From contig NC_085116.1 in the NCBI RefSeq assembly GCF_030269925.1, positions 7,936,001 to 8,000,000 of the forward strand: a stretch of DNA of 64,000 bases, in the 5' to 3' direction. Position numbers and translations under genes: made by a program. Below are positions 1-11,005 of the stretch, one piece after another. The DNA comes from Bombyx mori (lineage: Eukaryota; Arthropoda; Insecta; Lepidoptera; Bombycidae). Under the pieces are notes generated by a model. The model was not told where the DNA came from. It did no database searches and worked only from the letters and a program-made list of their open reading frames with translations. Position 1 is the stretch's first letter; every line of letters starts with the position of its first letter.

Positions 1-296
1 GGTCTTCGTAGGAGGGGAAATTGAGCCACCCTTTCCCTGAGGGTCTCGGGGCGGGAGCTCAGTAAACCGAGCCTAGAGCTCGAGTAGAGGAACAAAAACA
101 ATAATAGTAATATAATATAATTATTAACAACACCGACAACAAAACATACCTCATAAATGTAACATATAGGAGCAAAAGAAATAGAAAAGCCTTGGGAGAT
201 ACGGTCTTCGTAGGAGAGGAAACTGAGCCACGCTTTCCCTGAGGGTCTCGGGGCGCTAGGCTCAATTTACTGAGCCTACAGCTCGAGTAGAGAAAT
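1..296. repeat. Tandemly repeated 95-bp unit (two copies)
   Basis: GGTCTTCGTAGGAGGGGAAA to CTCGAGTAGAGGAAC at 1-95 recurs at 202-296 with about 85% identity by eye. The 100 bases between are AT-rich. Family unknown. Confidence 0.8.
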
Positions 297-539
297 ACAA
301 TAATTATTATAATTGTGTCAAAATGATAATCGATTGGAGTTAGATCTGGCGAGTATCGAGAATGACGTGCAATTTCTGAACTGCGCATTTTACTTTTAAT
401 ATTTGCTCGAAGGCAACTCGAAGGACGTTACCGTAGGGAGCAGCCAACACACGTATACGTATTAAAACAACTCCGAATCTAGTCATTGGATTTTGAATAG
501 GAAAGACGGTTAGGAGCTTAGAAAAATATTATTCAGCGG

Positions 540-985
540 TAATGTCATCCGCGAGAACGCAGTTCGACACGTCGCCACTTCGATAAAGCGGCACGACACA
601 AGAACTCTCTCATCGTGGCCGCCGGTAACTACATTCCCGATCCTGCGGAAAGAATGGAAAGCAGTCGACGTCGCCCCAAACACGTCATTTCGGATCCTCC
701 CGATCCACTAACGGTGCTTTTAGGTACCTCAAGCACCGGTCATCGTTCTCGTCGAACCCGTCGCTTGCGACGAAGGGCTCGACGAGTAAATTAACCCTCA
801 GACACAGCCCACTGAGTTTCTCGCCGGATCTTCTCAGTGGGTCGCGTTTCCGATCCGGTGGTAGATTCTGCGAAGCACGGCTCTTGTTACGGTTCGTGTT
901 AGCAACGTCGTCAAGTTTGAGCCCCGTGAGCTCACCTACTAGTTAAGGTTCCGCTGATATAGCCTCGCCAACAAAAAAAGACACG
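540..985 (+). pseudogene. Jockey-clade LINE 3' end (ORF2 C-terminus plus 3' UTR)
   Basis: Codons 579-794 read FDKAARHKNSLIVAAGNYIP, DPAERMESSRRRPKHVISDP, PDPLTVLLGTSSTGHRSRRT and an arginine-rich end before TAA. This is the C-terminal tail pattern of Jockey-type ORF2 proteins. The 3' UTR (795-985) contains CACTGAGTTTCTCGCCGGAT and ends in an A-run. It may correspond to BMC1-like LINEs of Bombyx; the name is not certain. Confidence 0.75.
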
Positions 986-1032
986 TCCGATCCAATTCGC
1001 GCAAGACACTTCTTGAGATGTATTTCAACCGA

Positions 1033-1471
1033 CTAGTGAGCCCCGGTAGTCGAAATTCGACTATAATTAATTGAAATTATAAGTTTCTACACTATTATGA
1101 TTCTACTGTCAAATACTATTATTATACTTCTATACTCACAGATTTAGCCAAGATTACACTTTAGACAAAAATATTAATAAAGACAAACCATAATTAATCT
1201 ATTCTCAATTTGACCACAGACTTTAAGCAATAACAAAAGTTTGACAATAAACAAATAGTATGCATGCGTGTGTGTGTCAAATACACGGTAGTGCGTGTAA
1301 TGTTTTTTTTAATTGATTTAATGTATTTTTTATGCATAATTAAAAAAAAAATTAACATTCTGTACTCCTTCTCTATATTCTCTATAAGTGTGGGAAATTT
1401 CATACTCCTCCATTCGCGCAATTTTCGTAAAAAGGGGTACAAAGTTTTTGCTTCACGTATTAATATATAGA
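1033..1471 (-). mobile_element. Non-autonomous Helitron (family B)
   Basis: Read on the - strand it begins TCTATATATTAATACGTGAA and ends CTAG, the Helitron pattern. It is flanked by A on the left. About 80-85% similar by eye over its whole length to the copy at 40150-40568. No coding capacity. Confidence 0.8.
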
Positions 1472-1486
1472 AGATGATAAGGGACT

Positions 1487-1683
1487 TTTTTTTCCTACCT
1501 ATGCTGATAGCCTTGAGAGGCTATTTCAGCGGAACCTTAACTAGTAGGTGAGCTCACGGGGCTCAAACCTGACGACGTTGCTAACACGAACCCTAGCAAG
1601 AGCCGTGATTCGCAGAATCTACCACCGGATCGGAAACGCGACCCACTGAGAAGATCCGGCGAGAAACTCAGTGGGCTAAATAG
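1487..1683 (-). mobile_element. Jockey-clade LINE 3' UTR fragment
   Basis: The same 3' UTR as at 795-985 but in opposite orientation: starts with the T-run and CCTACC, ends CAGTGGGCT. With the 795-985 copy it forms inverted arms of about 190 bp around a Helitron. Confidence 0.85.
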
Positions 1684-2041
1684 GGGACGATGGCGCAATA
1701 TCACAAGGGAGAAAGAAGCTTTTCGTAAGTGGCGGTCACGGTAAAGAATAGAGGACGATGAGAATTTTGTCCGGAACAGTTTTTTAAGTCAACAAAGTTA
1801 GAGGGGTTTATTTATTTTTGATGATTGTTCCAGTAATTTTGAACGTAGTTTACTGTAGGTATTCTAGTATAGTTGATCGGTTACCGCCAAATGGCACGCT
1901 TCCAGTTTCATACGCGTCGCCGCCGCGCCGCTCAACCAGACCAAATCAGCTCGGAATTTCATTAAAGAAAACGTTCACAGACAAATAAATACTAGCAGGC
2001 ATGTTATATGTAGCAATGTAACATTTTTAATGACATTCTAG
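1684..2041. other. No recognisable feature
   Basis: Unique-looking sequence with a small CpG-rich patch at 1880-1940. No frame, splice pair or repeat recognised. Confidence 0.5.
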
Positions 2042-2284
2042 TTTTTTTTTTATCGCTTATGTGGGTGGACGAGCTCACAACCCACCTGGTGTTAAGTGGT
2101 TACTGGAGCCCATAGACATCTACAACGTAAATGCGCCACCCACCTTGAGATATCAGTTCTAAGGTCTCAAGTATAGTTACGACTGCCCCACCCTTCAAAC
2201 CGAAACGCATTACTGCTTCACGACAGAAATAGGCAGGGTGGTGGTACCTACCCGTGCGGACTCTCAAGAGGTCCTACCACCAGA
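2042..2284 (-). mobile_element. Bm1 SINE, 5'-truncated
   Basis: Starts with the T-run (tail complement) and GTGGGTGGACGAGCTCACAA, ends CCTACCACCAG; lacks the tRNA-like head. Confidence 0.9.
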
Positions 2285-2301
2285 TTCGATGTTATTTTAC
2301 T

Positions 2302-2386
2302 TTATTCCTTCTATGGATGGACTAGCTTACGGCTCACCTGGTGTTAAGTGGTTACCGGAGCCCATAGACATCAACAACGTAAACTA
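2302..2386 (-). mobile_element. Bm1 SINE 3' fragment
   Basis: Diverged copy of the last 80 or so bases of Bm1, ending at CAACAACGTAAA, placed just after a longer copy in the same orientation. Confidence 0.7.
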
Positions 2387-2389
2387 GTA

Positions 2390-3262
2390 GACTAAACAGT
2401 AATTTATTCAGGGTATTATTTCATGTTTGAGGTTAATACATTTTGTTCGACCAGTTGTTTGATATTTAGTTATGGGAAAATACATTAGAACAATCGATAA
2501 AGGCGATAAATAGGGTAGATACATTTTATGGTAATGTAAGTGCGCACAGATAGATAACATCCTCCTGCCTTATCCTTCCGCGAAGTAAAAATCCGTTGTG
2601 TTTTGAAGTGGATTGGAAGAGCTGTCGTACAATACAAATGAGAGATCGACCTCATGTCTCAAGGCGAGTAACATTCACGTTCCGATATCTACGGGCTTCG
2701 GCGAACACTTAAAGATTAAATATTATGTGAATTAATATTTGTTTTGATGTCAATTCTGTGTATTAAGACATTTGTAAATTTAGGTAGTTTTCTTTGGCCA
2801 CTAGCTTTAAGTTTCGGAAGAAATGTTAATTACAGATTCTTTGAGATTTTGGTGAGATATTGGTTTTGTGTCCATGGATGAGATGTCTTTAAAGTTTATT
2901 GACTTTACAGTAAAACATATCAACTTGCAGAATATACCAACTATGTGGAAAGCTTAAACAATTTCATTAAATTATTTTTAAGTTAAATTTGGTACTCGGC
3001 GACTATAGAATAAAAAAAATACTAATACAATTTGAGAACAGAGAATAAGAATCCGTCAACTAATAGTATCTATAATCTTACGTTTAGTAAAGACTTGATC
3101 TTTTGAAAACTCACTTAACATCTTTCATAGTTAAAAAGTTGCTACGAAGATATTCATTGTATATTATAATATACAACCTTATTATATATTATAATATAAG
3201 ATTTATTATAAAATACAGTAATACCGCTCTTGTTATTATGCCACTACATTACATTATCATTA
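2390..3262. other. AT-rich DNA without recognised features
   Basis: Long AT-rich stretch; contains TATTATAATATA palindromic runs at 3160-3200. The small ORF at 3103-3285 begins at a non-ATG codon and is low complexity. Confidence 0.5.
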
Positions 3263-3264
3263 CA

Positions 3265-3471
3265 ATTTTTTTTTTTATTGCTTAGATGGATGGACGAGCT
3301 CACAGCCCACCTGGTGTTAAGTGGTTACTGGAGCCCATAGACACCTACAACGTAAATTGAGATATGAGTTCTAAGGTTCAGTATAGTTACAACGGCTGCC
3401 CCACCCTTCAAACCGAAACGCATTACTGCTTCACGGCAGAAATAGACAGGGCGGTGGTACCGACCCGTGCG
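3265..3471 (-). mobile_element. Bm1 SINE, 5'-truncated
   Basis: Begins with the T-run and TTGCTTAGATGGATGGACGA, ends ACCGACCCGTGCG, where it abuts a second SINE-type repeat. Confidence 0.9.
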
Positions 3472-3582
3472 TATTTATTGCCCGTGTACGCATTCGAGCA
3501 TACGGCTCGTCTGATGGTGAATGGTTACCGTCACTCATGAACGCCAGCAATGCTAGGGGCAGAACCAAGCCCCTGCCTACCT
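3472..3582 (-). repeat. Second SINE-type tail repeat (family 2)
   Basis: TTTATTGCCCGTGTACGCAT followed by CATACGGCTCGTCTGATGGT and ending in CCTGCCTACC. The same family occurs at 11006-11375 (split), 39250-39378, 62124-62655 (split) and 62791-62932. Confidence 0.75.
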
Positions 3583-3960
3583 ATTATTTATTTAGGATCT
3601 TCGACAGAGATTACTCTTAATATTCATTAGCTTAAACATTCATTTCATATGATGCGGGTAGGGGTAAGCTCAAAGAGAAAAGATCACGTGGCCAATCAAC
3701 CACGCGCCGTAAAACCCAAAAACCATTCATTGATCTCATATATGTATCTGGAATCTTAAAATAGGCTGAGAACAGAAAAATGGAAAAATTGAAAATTCAC
3801 TCTGGACAAAATCTCTAGCGATGAAGATGACGTCATCGTAGAAATAAGATTTTTTAATATATTAGCTCAATAGTTTATGCATTTGCAATTATAAGAACAC
3901 CACAACGTACAGAATATACATAAATAAAATGCATACTAGTTGTGTGGTGGTGGTGTTTTG

Positions 3961-4199
3961 ACTGGCGGTAGGACCTCTTATGAGTCTGCAAGGGTAGGTA
4001 CCACCACCCTACCTATTTTTGCCGTGAAGCAGTAATGCGTTCCAGTTCGAAGAGTGAGGCAGCCGCTGTAACTATACTCAGACTAGCATTTACGTACTTT
4101 AACTTAATTACGGTATGAGATGTCTATGGGCTCCAGTAACCACTTAACACCAAGCGGGCTGTGAGCTCGTGCACCCATCTAAGCAATAAATAAAAAAAA
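3961..4199 (+). mobile_element. Bm1 SINE, 5'-truncated
   Basis: From ACTGGCGGTAGGACCTCTTA to ATCTAAGCAATAAATAAAAA; head missing. Confidence 0.9.
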
Positions 4200-5300
4200 T
4201 ACTACTACATATAAAAATATCTACTATAAAACAACGACGGGCGCCAAAATGAGAATTTTTCTACTATTCTACTATGAGTATAGTATATGTTCCAAATTCA
4301 AATATCTTTTTATTGTTTTTCGTTGTTAAGATTCATGGCCAGTCTTAGTAGTCAATTTCAGTGTAAGCGAATAATAAATTGGAATATCGTGGTAGTTGCA
4401 GACGCGCATTCCATTGCAGTATTGATCGGCGGTGCGGCCGTGACTCACGCCCTTGCCCGACATTCAACCACCCCACACCAGCAACCCTCCTGCACGCGTT
4501 CTCCTCTGTCTACTATAAAAACGTAATTTCGGAGATAGGTGCTGCTGCTACTACTAAATTTGATTTTTATTAAAATTGTTCATTTAAAATTCAAGCTTAG
4601 CTAATTCGATTGTCTTAAACGTTTGTAAAATAAAATAACGTGATCGTATCTTAGACGTAAGTGTATCGGATGGCATTTTTAAATAGCTACTGTCATTTCA
4701 TAACATATTAAATTTATTAAGAAAATCAGTATTTAAAAAAAACATAAAAATCAACCCGCTGATTTCATTGTGGCGTATTTAGTGTGTATAATTTTTAATC
4801 TGGAACAAAATTTTCCCTACTTTTCGTTATGGCGTATTTAGTGTGTATTAATCTGGGACAAAAGTTTCCCTACTAATTTACCAATCAAAATGCAAATAGG
4901 CTGGCAATCTTATTCACTAGCACAATCTGGTTTTCCCCGTCCACGCGTAGCTGAAATAGCCCCCTAGGCTAACAGCTAATAGGTTGGTAAAAACACCAAA
5001 ATAATAATAAAAACAATTAGCACACTTTATACAAGAAATGGAGAATTAAAAACATAGTGTTACGTAATGAGTTTCATTTGAGACTCCACAATATCAGACA
5101 TGAATTGAAGATCTCAAACTTTAACATTGTCTCCGATACCCAACCTTTTGCAATTTGTTTAAGAACCAACGCAATGAAAATGTAATTACAACATTTCGTT
5201 TGTGTTGTCGTATCGTGTTGATCATTAAAACCAGCGGACAACTGAAGAAAAATAACAATATATTATTATTCCAATCATGATTTCCATCGAGAGGCGAAAA
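4200..5300. other. Mostly unique DNA with a small tandem duplication
   Basis: GTGGCGTATTTAGTGTGTAT with following AATCTGG-ACAAAA-TTCCCTAC occurs at 4771-4821 and again at 4830-4874. At 4948-4995 an old Jockey-type 3' UTR tail is visible (GCTGAAATAGCCCCCTAGGC). Frames at 4287-4573 are not protein-like. Confidence 0.45.
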
Positions 5301-5340
5301 TTTTATGAACAAAACACGAACGTTGCATTCTGTATTTCAG

Positions 5341-5485
5341 AGCCCTCAAAGTAAGAAAAGTAGGCCCAAACTATTTCCGTGTTACGAAGCTACCCCCGTG
5401 ACCGGGAAGACGCACCCTCTTAAGTTTATACCCTTATTATTGAGAAGGGAACGCGACGAAGGGGTCGAACCTGCCCTGACTGCTC
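5341..5485 (+). CDS. Internal exon candidate
   Basis: A strong acceptor (CATTCTGTATTTCAG, ending 5340) and a strong donor (C/GTGAGT at 5486) bound 145 bases in which only one frame is open: SPQSKKSRPKLFPCYEATPV, TGKTHPLKFIPLLLRRERDE, GVEPALTA plus one base. GC-richer than its flanks. The frame also continues 12 codons upstream to an ATG at 5305, but the acceptor makes an internal exon more likely. A coding-like stretch on the same strand (5650-5790, reading LIVGCKPHWDFWMFLGTC) could be a neighbouring piece. Neither is recognised. Confidence 0.35.
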
Positions 5486-5499
5486 GTGAGTTTTCTTAA

Positions 5500-6640
5500 C
5501 AAATACCGCATTGCACCTTACGAAGTGGATAAAATATTTCCGCGATTAAACTTCTCTTCGTAACAATATAATTTTAATTAAAATCTTGTTAGGCAACGAA
5601 CTAAGAATATTCAAAATAAACTTAATTATTACTATCTTACTTATGATATATGTATTTAATAGTTGGATGCAAGCCTCACTGGGATTTCTGGATGTTTCTG
5701 GGAACATGTGATGTTTACCTTAATCTCGCTGACCTTAAGACAGACTTTAGGTCCACTTTGAATACCACTGGAAATGTTAACGCTTCCACTAATATGATAT
5801 TTTTTTTATCAATTTTAAAATTCGGTTGGAATCGAATTAATAATTGTTGACCAAAAAAGAAATTAATTACTGATACAATTGCGTCACAGGAAAATATACT
5901 ATAAGCTGAAGGCTATAAAACGCAGAATAGAGCGTGCGCTTCCAAAGATTAATTTTATTTTTAGCAGTTGTATTAGCCTGTGCCTTGTAGAAATTGTTAT
6001 TTTGAGTAACTACGCTCTATATATTTAGAGCCTTGACGCCGTTAAGCAGTGCATATTGATGTAATTTCATTTCCCCTTCTTATTGTGAAAGATAAAGCAC
6101 CCAGGGTAGGCGTGTTAAAAATGGGGTGTCAATTCCAATCTAGCGTTAGAGGTAAGCAAGTAATACTGGCATAGTGTAAATTTAAAATGAAAGAAACAAA
6201 ACAATGAATGAACGAAACCTCCGACTCGTAACGTATGAAACGTTCATGAAAAAGTGTTAGTTTTACATTACGCGTTCTAACATATAAACGATTTTGTAAT
6301 GCGAATTTCGAAAATGTTTTTTTTTGAATGATTGGCCAGCATCGTCCAGCATCGTTGGAATACTTTTATTTGGATAATTAAGATCTTAATTTATGGATTA
6401 TACAGTATCGTTGTTAAGTGTGCGTGACTTGATAAAAACCGTTTTTATTTTACCGACATCAAAACCAGCAATGTTAAGAGAAATGGAAATGTTCAGAACA
6501 ACGGAAACTGTAAAACGATTGTAGTGAATGTGAATCTAAAAATTAAAATGTTTTTTTAATGATGTGCAACAACAACAACAAAAAAGCTACAAATAAAAAG
6601 CAGCAATGTCTCCGGCTTAATACACTTTCCCGTTGCGCGA
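5500..6640. other. AT-rich DNA, one weak coding-like patch
   Basis: 5650-5850 is an ATG frame with a protein-like first half but no good splice borders. The remainder holds nothing recognisable. Confidence 0.4.
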
Positions 6641-6644
6641 GGGT

Positions 6645-6767
6645 ATGGCTGGATCGATGCCGCCCCACGTTCACGGTCATCGCCCTCCGCCCGCCCTACG
6701 CTTCCGCGTCACCGGCGCCGCCGCCGCGCCCCTCCACCCGCGACCGCCCCGCCACACGCCACGCTAA
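6645..6767 (+). CDS. Short Pro/His/Arg/Ala-rich ORF in a GC-rich island
   Basis: ATG to TAA gives 40 codons (MAGSMPPHVHGHRPPPALRF, then an alanine/proline/histidine-rich end). The island 6640-6770 is a CpG-rich block, so a promoter or enhancer is at least as likely as a gene. Confidence 0.2.
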   Translation: MAGSMPPHVHGHRPPPALRFRVTGAAAAPLHPRPPRHTPR

Positions 6768-6769
6768 AT

Positions 6770-7685
6770 ATACCTCACTCTGACACGACCCTTTGCCCGT
6801 TACGAAATACAATTAGCTTCACTATTTCGAGACATACATTTCTTCTTAGCTTCAAGACGAATGGTTAAGTTTACCGGTTATAATTAGGTTAGGAAGCGAG
6901 TAACGAACGGTATGTGTGTGCAGTTGTGTACACTAACGTAATTACAATAAATAAATGTAACGTAGTAATAATTTCCCATTATATTAGTTACTACATTTTT
7001 CTTTTGACAAGGATTAATTAATGATAAAGTGGAGATATATTAATTCCCTGAATCTAAAATTGACTCATTAGTGGTAAATAATAGGTGTAATAATAGGTAA
7101 AATATAATATATTGCTGTGTTTGGATTCCTTATAAATACCAGATGGTATTGGAATCTGAAATAAAATGTTAACGAACGCATTGTATGTATAAAGAAGAAA
7201 TCTTTTTACATACAACTGTTTTATAATTTACGAGTATTATTGCATGATTGTTATCATTCAGAGTTTTGAATGATAAAAAACGCCTGAATACTATATAACT
7301 TAAATAACAACTACAGTGTCTAATAAATACATTCTTCGTAAAGAAACGCATTTTATAGGTATATTTAATTTTTTTGTTTTATTGAATAAAGACTGATAAG
7401 AAGAATCATTAAAGCCCAAACACTATAAACGTAAATGCCGCTTTGGGATATCAGGTTTTAATTCTCAATTGTATTCTAAATACTAACAGCCCTTTCAAAC
7501 CATAAACCATAATCTATTTCGTGTGACAATAACGCAGAATGTGGTGTTAGGTAAAACTGGTCGTATTAACACTAAATAATTTCTTTCATGACCATCGATT
7601 GATTTTTTTACAAGAGCAAGAAGCATTTTCGTTAGCAACGACACGAAATCACTGTTTGTTTGAATGCCTAATACTGCATTGTACC
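6770..7685. other. AT-rich DNA with a possible very old Bm1 relic
   Basis: ACGTAAATGCCGC and CCCTTTCAAACC around 7425-7510 weakly recall Bm1 (- strand). No gene seen. Confidence 0.35.
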
Positions 7686-7856
7686 ACCAGTTCTAGTTTT
7701 CCGCCGTAAACGCCGGTTCCAGGGAATAGCCCATTGTTACTACTTCATAGGTGCAAATATTTGTACTCCCAATGGCTTGTTTAGCTTGTAACACGAGCTT
7801 AGCCGTCATAATTCGAAACAAACAGAATTGAATCCAAATAAAACTATATATAATAA

Positions 7857-8071
7857 CTAGCGAACCGCCCTCGCTTCGCTTCGGAAACATTAAATTTTAT
7901 TATTGATAGCTGAGTCCCGCGATGTTACCTGCGATTATTGTTGTACCTCGGGTGATGCCGCGAGGCGAAGCTAGCCTAAAAAATGTAGCCTAACTTACTC
8001 CTTATATCATCAGCTACCTATCAGTGAAAGTCTCGTCAAAATCGGTCCAGCCGTTCCAGAGATTAGCCGGA

Positions 8072-8102
<31 letters not shown>

Positions 8103-8115
8103 AAAATTTATTTAT
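7857..8115 (-). mobile_element. Helitron-type end joined to an RTE-like 3' tail
   Basis: Left end CTAGCGAACCGCCCTCGCTT is the complement of the Helitron 3' end seen at 18748 and 28368. The right part (AAAATCGGTCCAGCCGTTCC, then a GACA microsatellite and AAAATTTATTTATT) is the tail type seen in lepidopteran RTE LINEs. The border between the two is near 7990-8030. No Helitron 5' end was found. Confidence 0.5.
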
Positions 8116-8565
8116 TATAAAAAAAAGAACACAATATTCCTAACCCAAAAGTACATGTTATTATCAAAATATGTAATAAATGTTATTTCGGTGTATGTTC
8201 CGTATATATGTATATTCATATGCATGTAGTAAAAAGCAGCTATTTTAATATTACAAATAGCACTCCAATTTTATTTATATGTATAGATAATAACTGAAAA
8301 GTGTCAAAGTATTTCAATATTTTTTACATTTCACCAAAACTACAAAATCGTGCTTTATTGATCTCTTTCATTGTAAGATTGCATATGGAACAAATTTTTT
8401 TAATGCATATTGATATTATCATTGGAATAGCTTCAAAAACGTTATGGTGCCTCCGGAAAACTGTGTTTCATGTCCGAATATCGATTTAGAATTCCCCTAC
8501 TGACATAAGTTCCACCCCGATCGCATCTCTATAAATGTATATGTATATACGGAGCAGACATATAG

Positions 8566-8600
8566 TATATAGCTGAGTCTGACGCGACGGGTCCTCAGAC
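8566..8600 (+). promoter_or_regulatory. TATA box plus arthropod-type initiator
   Basis: TATATAG (8566-8572) is followed at the standard distance by TCAGAC (8595-8600), close to the arthropod initiator TCAGT. The initiator A lies 31 bases from the first T of the TATA box. The downstream 220 bases change to GC-rich, leader-like sequence. Confidence 0.4.
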
Positions 8601-8702
8601 GAGCTATACACGTATATCTTCAGCTAGCTACAGTGCAGTGAGTGGGTGAGCGACTGCAGCAAAGCCGGCTGAATCCCGGAAAACTACCGACCCAGTCTAG
8701 AC

Positions 8703-8819
8703 ATGGGGGCACTTCCCCTCGATCCCTCGGACCCCGCAACCCTTTCTTCCACCTCGCAGCCCTGGCGCTTTCACCAGCGACTTGCAGACATTATAAAAAA
8801 AAAAAAAAAACACTTTTGA
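8703..8819 (+). CDS. Short ORF downstream of the 8566 promoter
   Basis: The first good ATG after the initiator opens 38 codons: MGALPLDPSDPATLSSTSQP, then WRFHQRLADII and a lysine run encoded by 15 consecutive A. The first 30 codons have coding-like composition (CCC, CTC, GAC, CGC). The A-run may be a slippage-prone tract, or this could be a leader ORF. Not recognised; no donor found inside. Confidence 0.3.
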   Translation: MGALPLDPSDPATLSSTSQPWRFHQRLADIIKKKKKHF

Positions 8820-9632
8820 GTGATGTGAGAGATATGACATGCGAACAAAAACGTTGGGAGCAAAAACAAAAAATTGTGGTGTTTTTAACGACAGATATAT
8901 GTAATGATTGCAAAACAAAACGAGGCGCGACAGATAATTTAAATTACGACACTTATTATCTCGTACAACAGATCTGATGCATTATGTAATTGAAGAAACG
9001 AAAATTTTAAACCGATTAATTCGGCTAATGACGAACTAAAATAAACAATATTTTCTTGGGTTTTCGCGAGTCATAGAGCTACTTTTATGATTTAATCTTG
9101 CGTTTTTTATTATCATCATATAGTAGAAAGCTGTAAAGTATTCGGAACATTGGAAATAAGGATCTAGGAATAAGCTAATAAGTTGGTTATACTATAGTAT
9201 CCATCATAGAGATTAAACTGTAAAAGTAAGTTTAACTAAACTATACCAAATGTAGATTCGGATATCGAAACCGAGGATAATTATATTTAATTTCTAAATT
9301 ATTTATATTTTTTTGCTTTATTTAAAAAAAATATTATTCGGTACAGAAATACGTTCAATAATTTCATTTCGCTAAAGCAGTAACGCGAATTCAGAAATAT
9401 ATAACACTTACAATTATTTTTAAATTTATGTTATATTCTGATATACTGAATTTATATCTCGTTTTCTTGATTTGTTTTAGTTCCTCATATGAACTTTCAA
9501 TCAAACTTTCATTTGAACAGATCAAACCATACTTCGTACGTACTTAGCACAATGGCTTTGAATTAGACAATGCGACAAGCGTGATCGACTGTGCTGCAGT
9601 GGGTTAGTGAGAGTGAATTAGTTCCCGGGGTG
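8820..9632. other. AT-rich DNA without recognised features
   Basis: No frame, repeat or splice pair that stands out. Confidence 0.4.
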
Positions 9633-9773
9633 ATGCAGAGGGCTGGTGCAGACAGGGTGGCGCGGCGGTGTGGGGCCAGACGGGAGACGACGCACCTCGT
9701 TTCCGTACTCAGCTACACTGTAACTCAACTCTATATGCAGCTACCTAACTTATACATTTTCGACGTAGAGTAA
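9633..9773 (+). CDS. Short ORF, 46 codons
   Basis: ATG to TAA: MQRAGADRVARRCGARRETT then HLVSVLSYTVTQLYMQL. The first half is GC-rich. No supporting splice or promoter signal. Could be a chance frame through a GC-rich patch. Confidence 0.15.
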   Translation: MQRAGADRVARRCGARRETTHLVSVLSYTVTQLYMQLPNLYIFDVE

Positions 9774-9810
9774 CTAGTATAAATGCTAAAAGGTTCTGTA
9801 GGTAATTTTT

Positions 9811-9880
9811 TTTTATTGTCCTTGTAGGCAGAGGAGCACACGGCGAGAGTGGTTACAGTCGCCAATGGATATCAGAAATA
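9811..9880 (-). repeat. Family-2 SINE tail fragment
   Basis: TTTTTTTTATTGTCCTTGTA followed by GGCAGAGGAGCACACGG; diverges after about 70 bases. Confidence 0.5.
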
Positions 9881-9907
9881 CCAGATAATTTTGTGTTCTC
9901 GATGCAA

Positions 9908-10150
9908 TTTTTTTTTATTTATTGCTTAGATGGGTGGACGAGCTCACAGCCCACCTGGTGTTAAGTGGAGCCCATAGACATCTACAACGTAAATGCGTCA
10001 CCCACCTTGAGATATACGTTCTAAGGTCCCAAGTATAGTTACAACGGCTGCCCCACCCTTCAAACCGAAATGCATTACTGCTTCACAGCAGAAATAGGCA
10101 GGATGGTGGTACCTACCCGTGCGGACTCACAAGTCGCCCTGCCTGGTGGT
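9908..10150 (-). mobile_element. Bm1 SINE, 5'-truncated
   Basis: T-run, TTGCTTAGATGGGTGGACGA, through GGACTCACAAG. An internal deletion removes the GGTTACT segment (AAGTGGAGCCC). Confidence 0.9.
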
Positions 10151-11005
10151 AATGGTGTACGATCATACAAAAATAAAAAAAAAAGTGTGTGTGTCCGCTC
10201 CGACGCACGACTGGAGTTTACTGGATATAAAAAATTAAACGAAACAATACGAGAAATAGTTCTATATTACGACAACACGATACACTACAGATTATTAACA
10301 AATTAACGAGACACAAAACAAACGACTAACAAATATATGAAAATACAATAATGAGAGAAACGCGCGATCAGTACGAGGCTTTGTGGCGGACTGCCGGCGC
10401 AGCAGCCCGGCGTCACCTGCGATAACGCATTTCGTGTGACATGCGCAATCAGGCGCATAACGCATTTCGTGTGACATGCTAGTACGATTTTGGTCCCCAT
10501 AATTTTCATACCCCGGGCCTATATATGTAAATCGATTCTAAAGGAGTAAACTCCAAAAACTATTCTAAAGTAATGAACAATATAAAATAACAAATGTATG
10601 TATAATATATTCGGTATTTTATAATAACGTTATTTGTTTAGCTGATCGATGAGTCGTTGTCCTATGCTAAGTCCTATCCTAAGTTTCAATCAAAATCGTT
10701 CATTTTTGGAATTTTCTTTATAATTTTTAAGACTCTTTTTAGTTTTATTTCAGTAAAACGTAAAACGTATTAGACGTGCGGATGTGGCGGGTAACGAACG
10801 CCGGACACAAGATACTTGACAGATGCTTGAATCTCATTTAGGACATTTTCCAGATAAGCTTGCACATATACAAGTTCTGAACAACAAAATTCGGACCCTA
10901 CCGAGCAATTACACCCGCTCATTGGAAGATCTTCTCTTCATCGTTAACTCCCAATGGTCTTAAAAAATCGGTACAACCGCTCTTGTGTGAAGGGGTTATT
11001 TAAAA
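10151..11005. other. Unique DNA with a 23-bp direct repeat
   Basis: ATAACGCATTTCGTGTGACA + TGC is present at 10422-10444 and 10457-10479, 35 bases apart. Frames on the - strand through it carry no recognisable protein. Confidence 0.4.
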
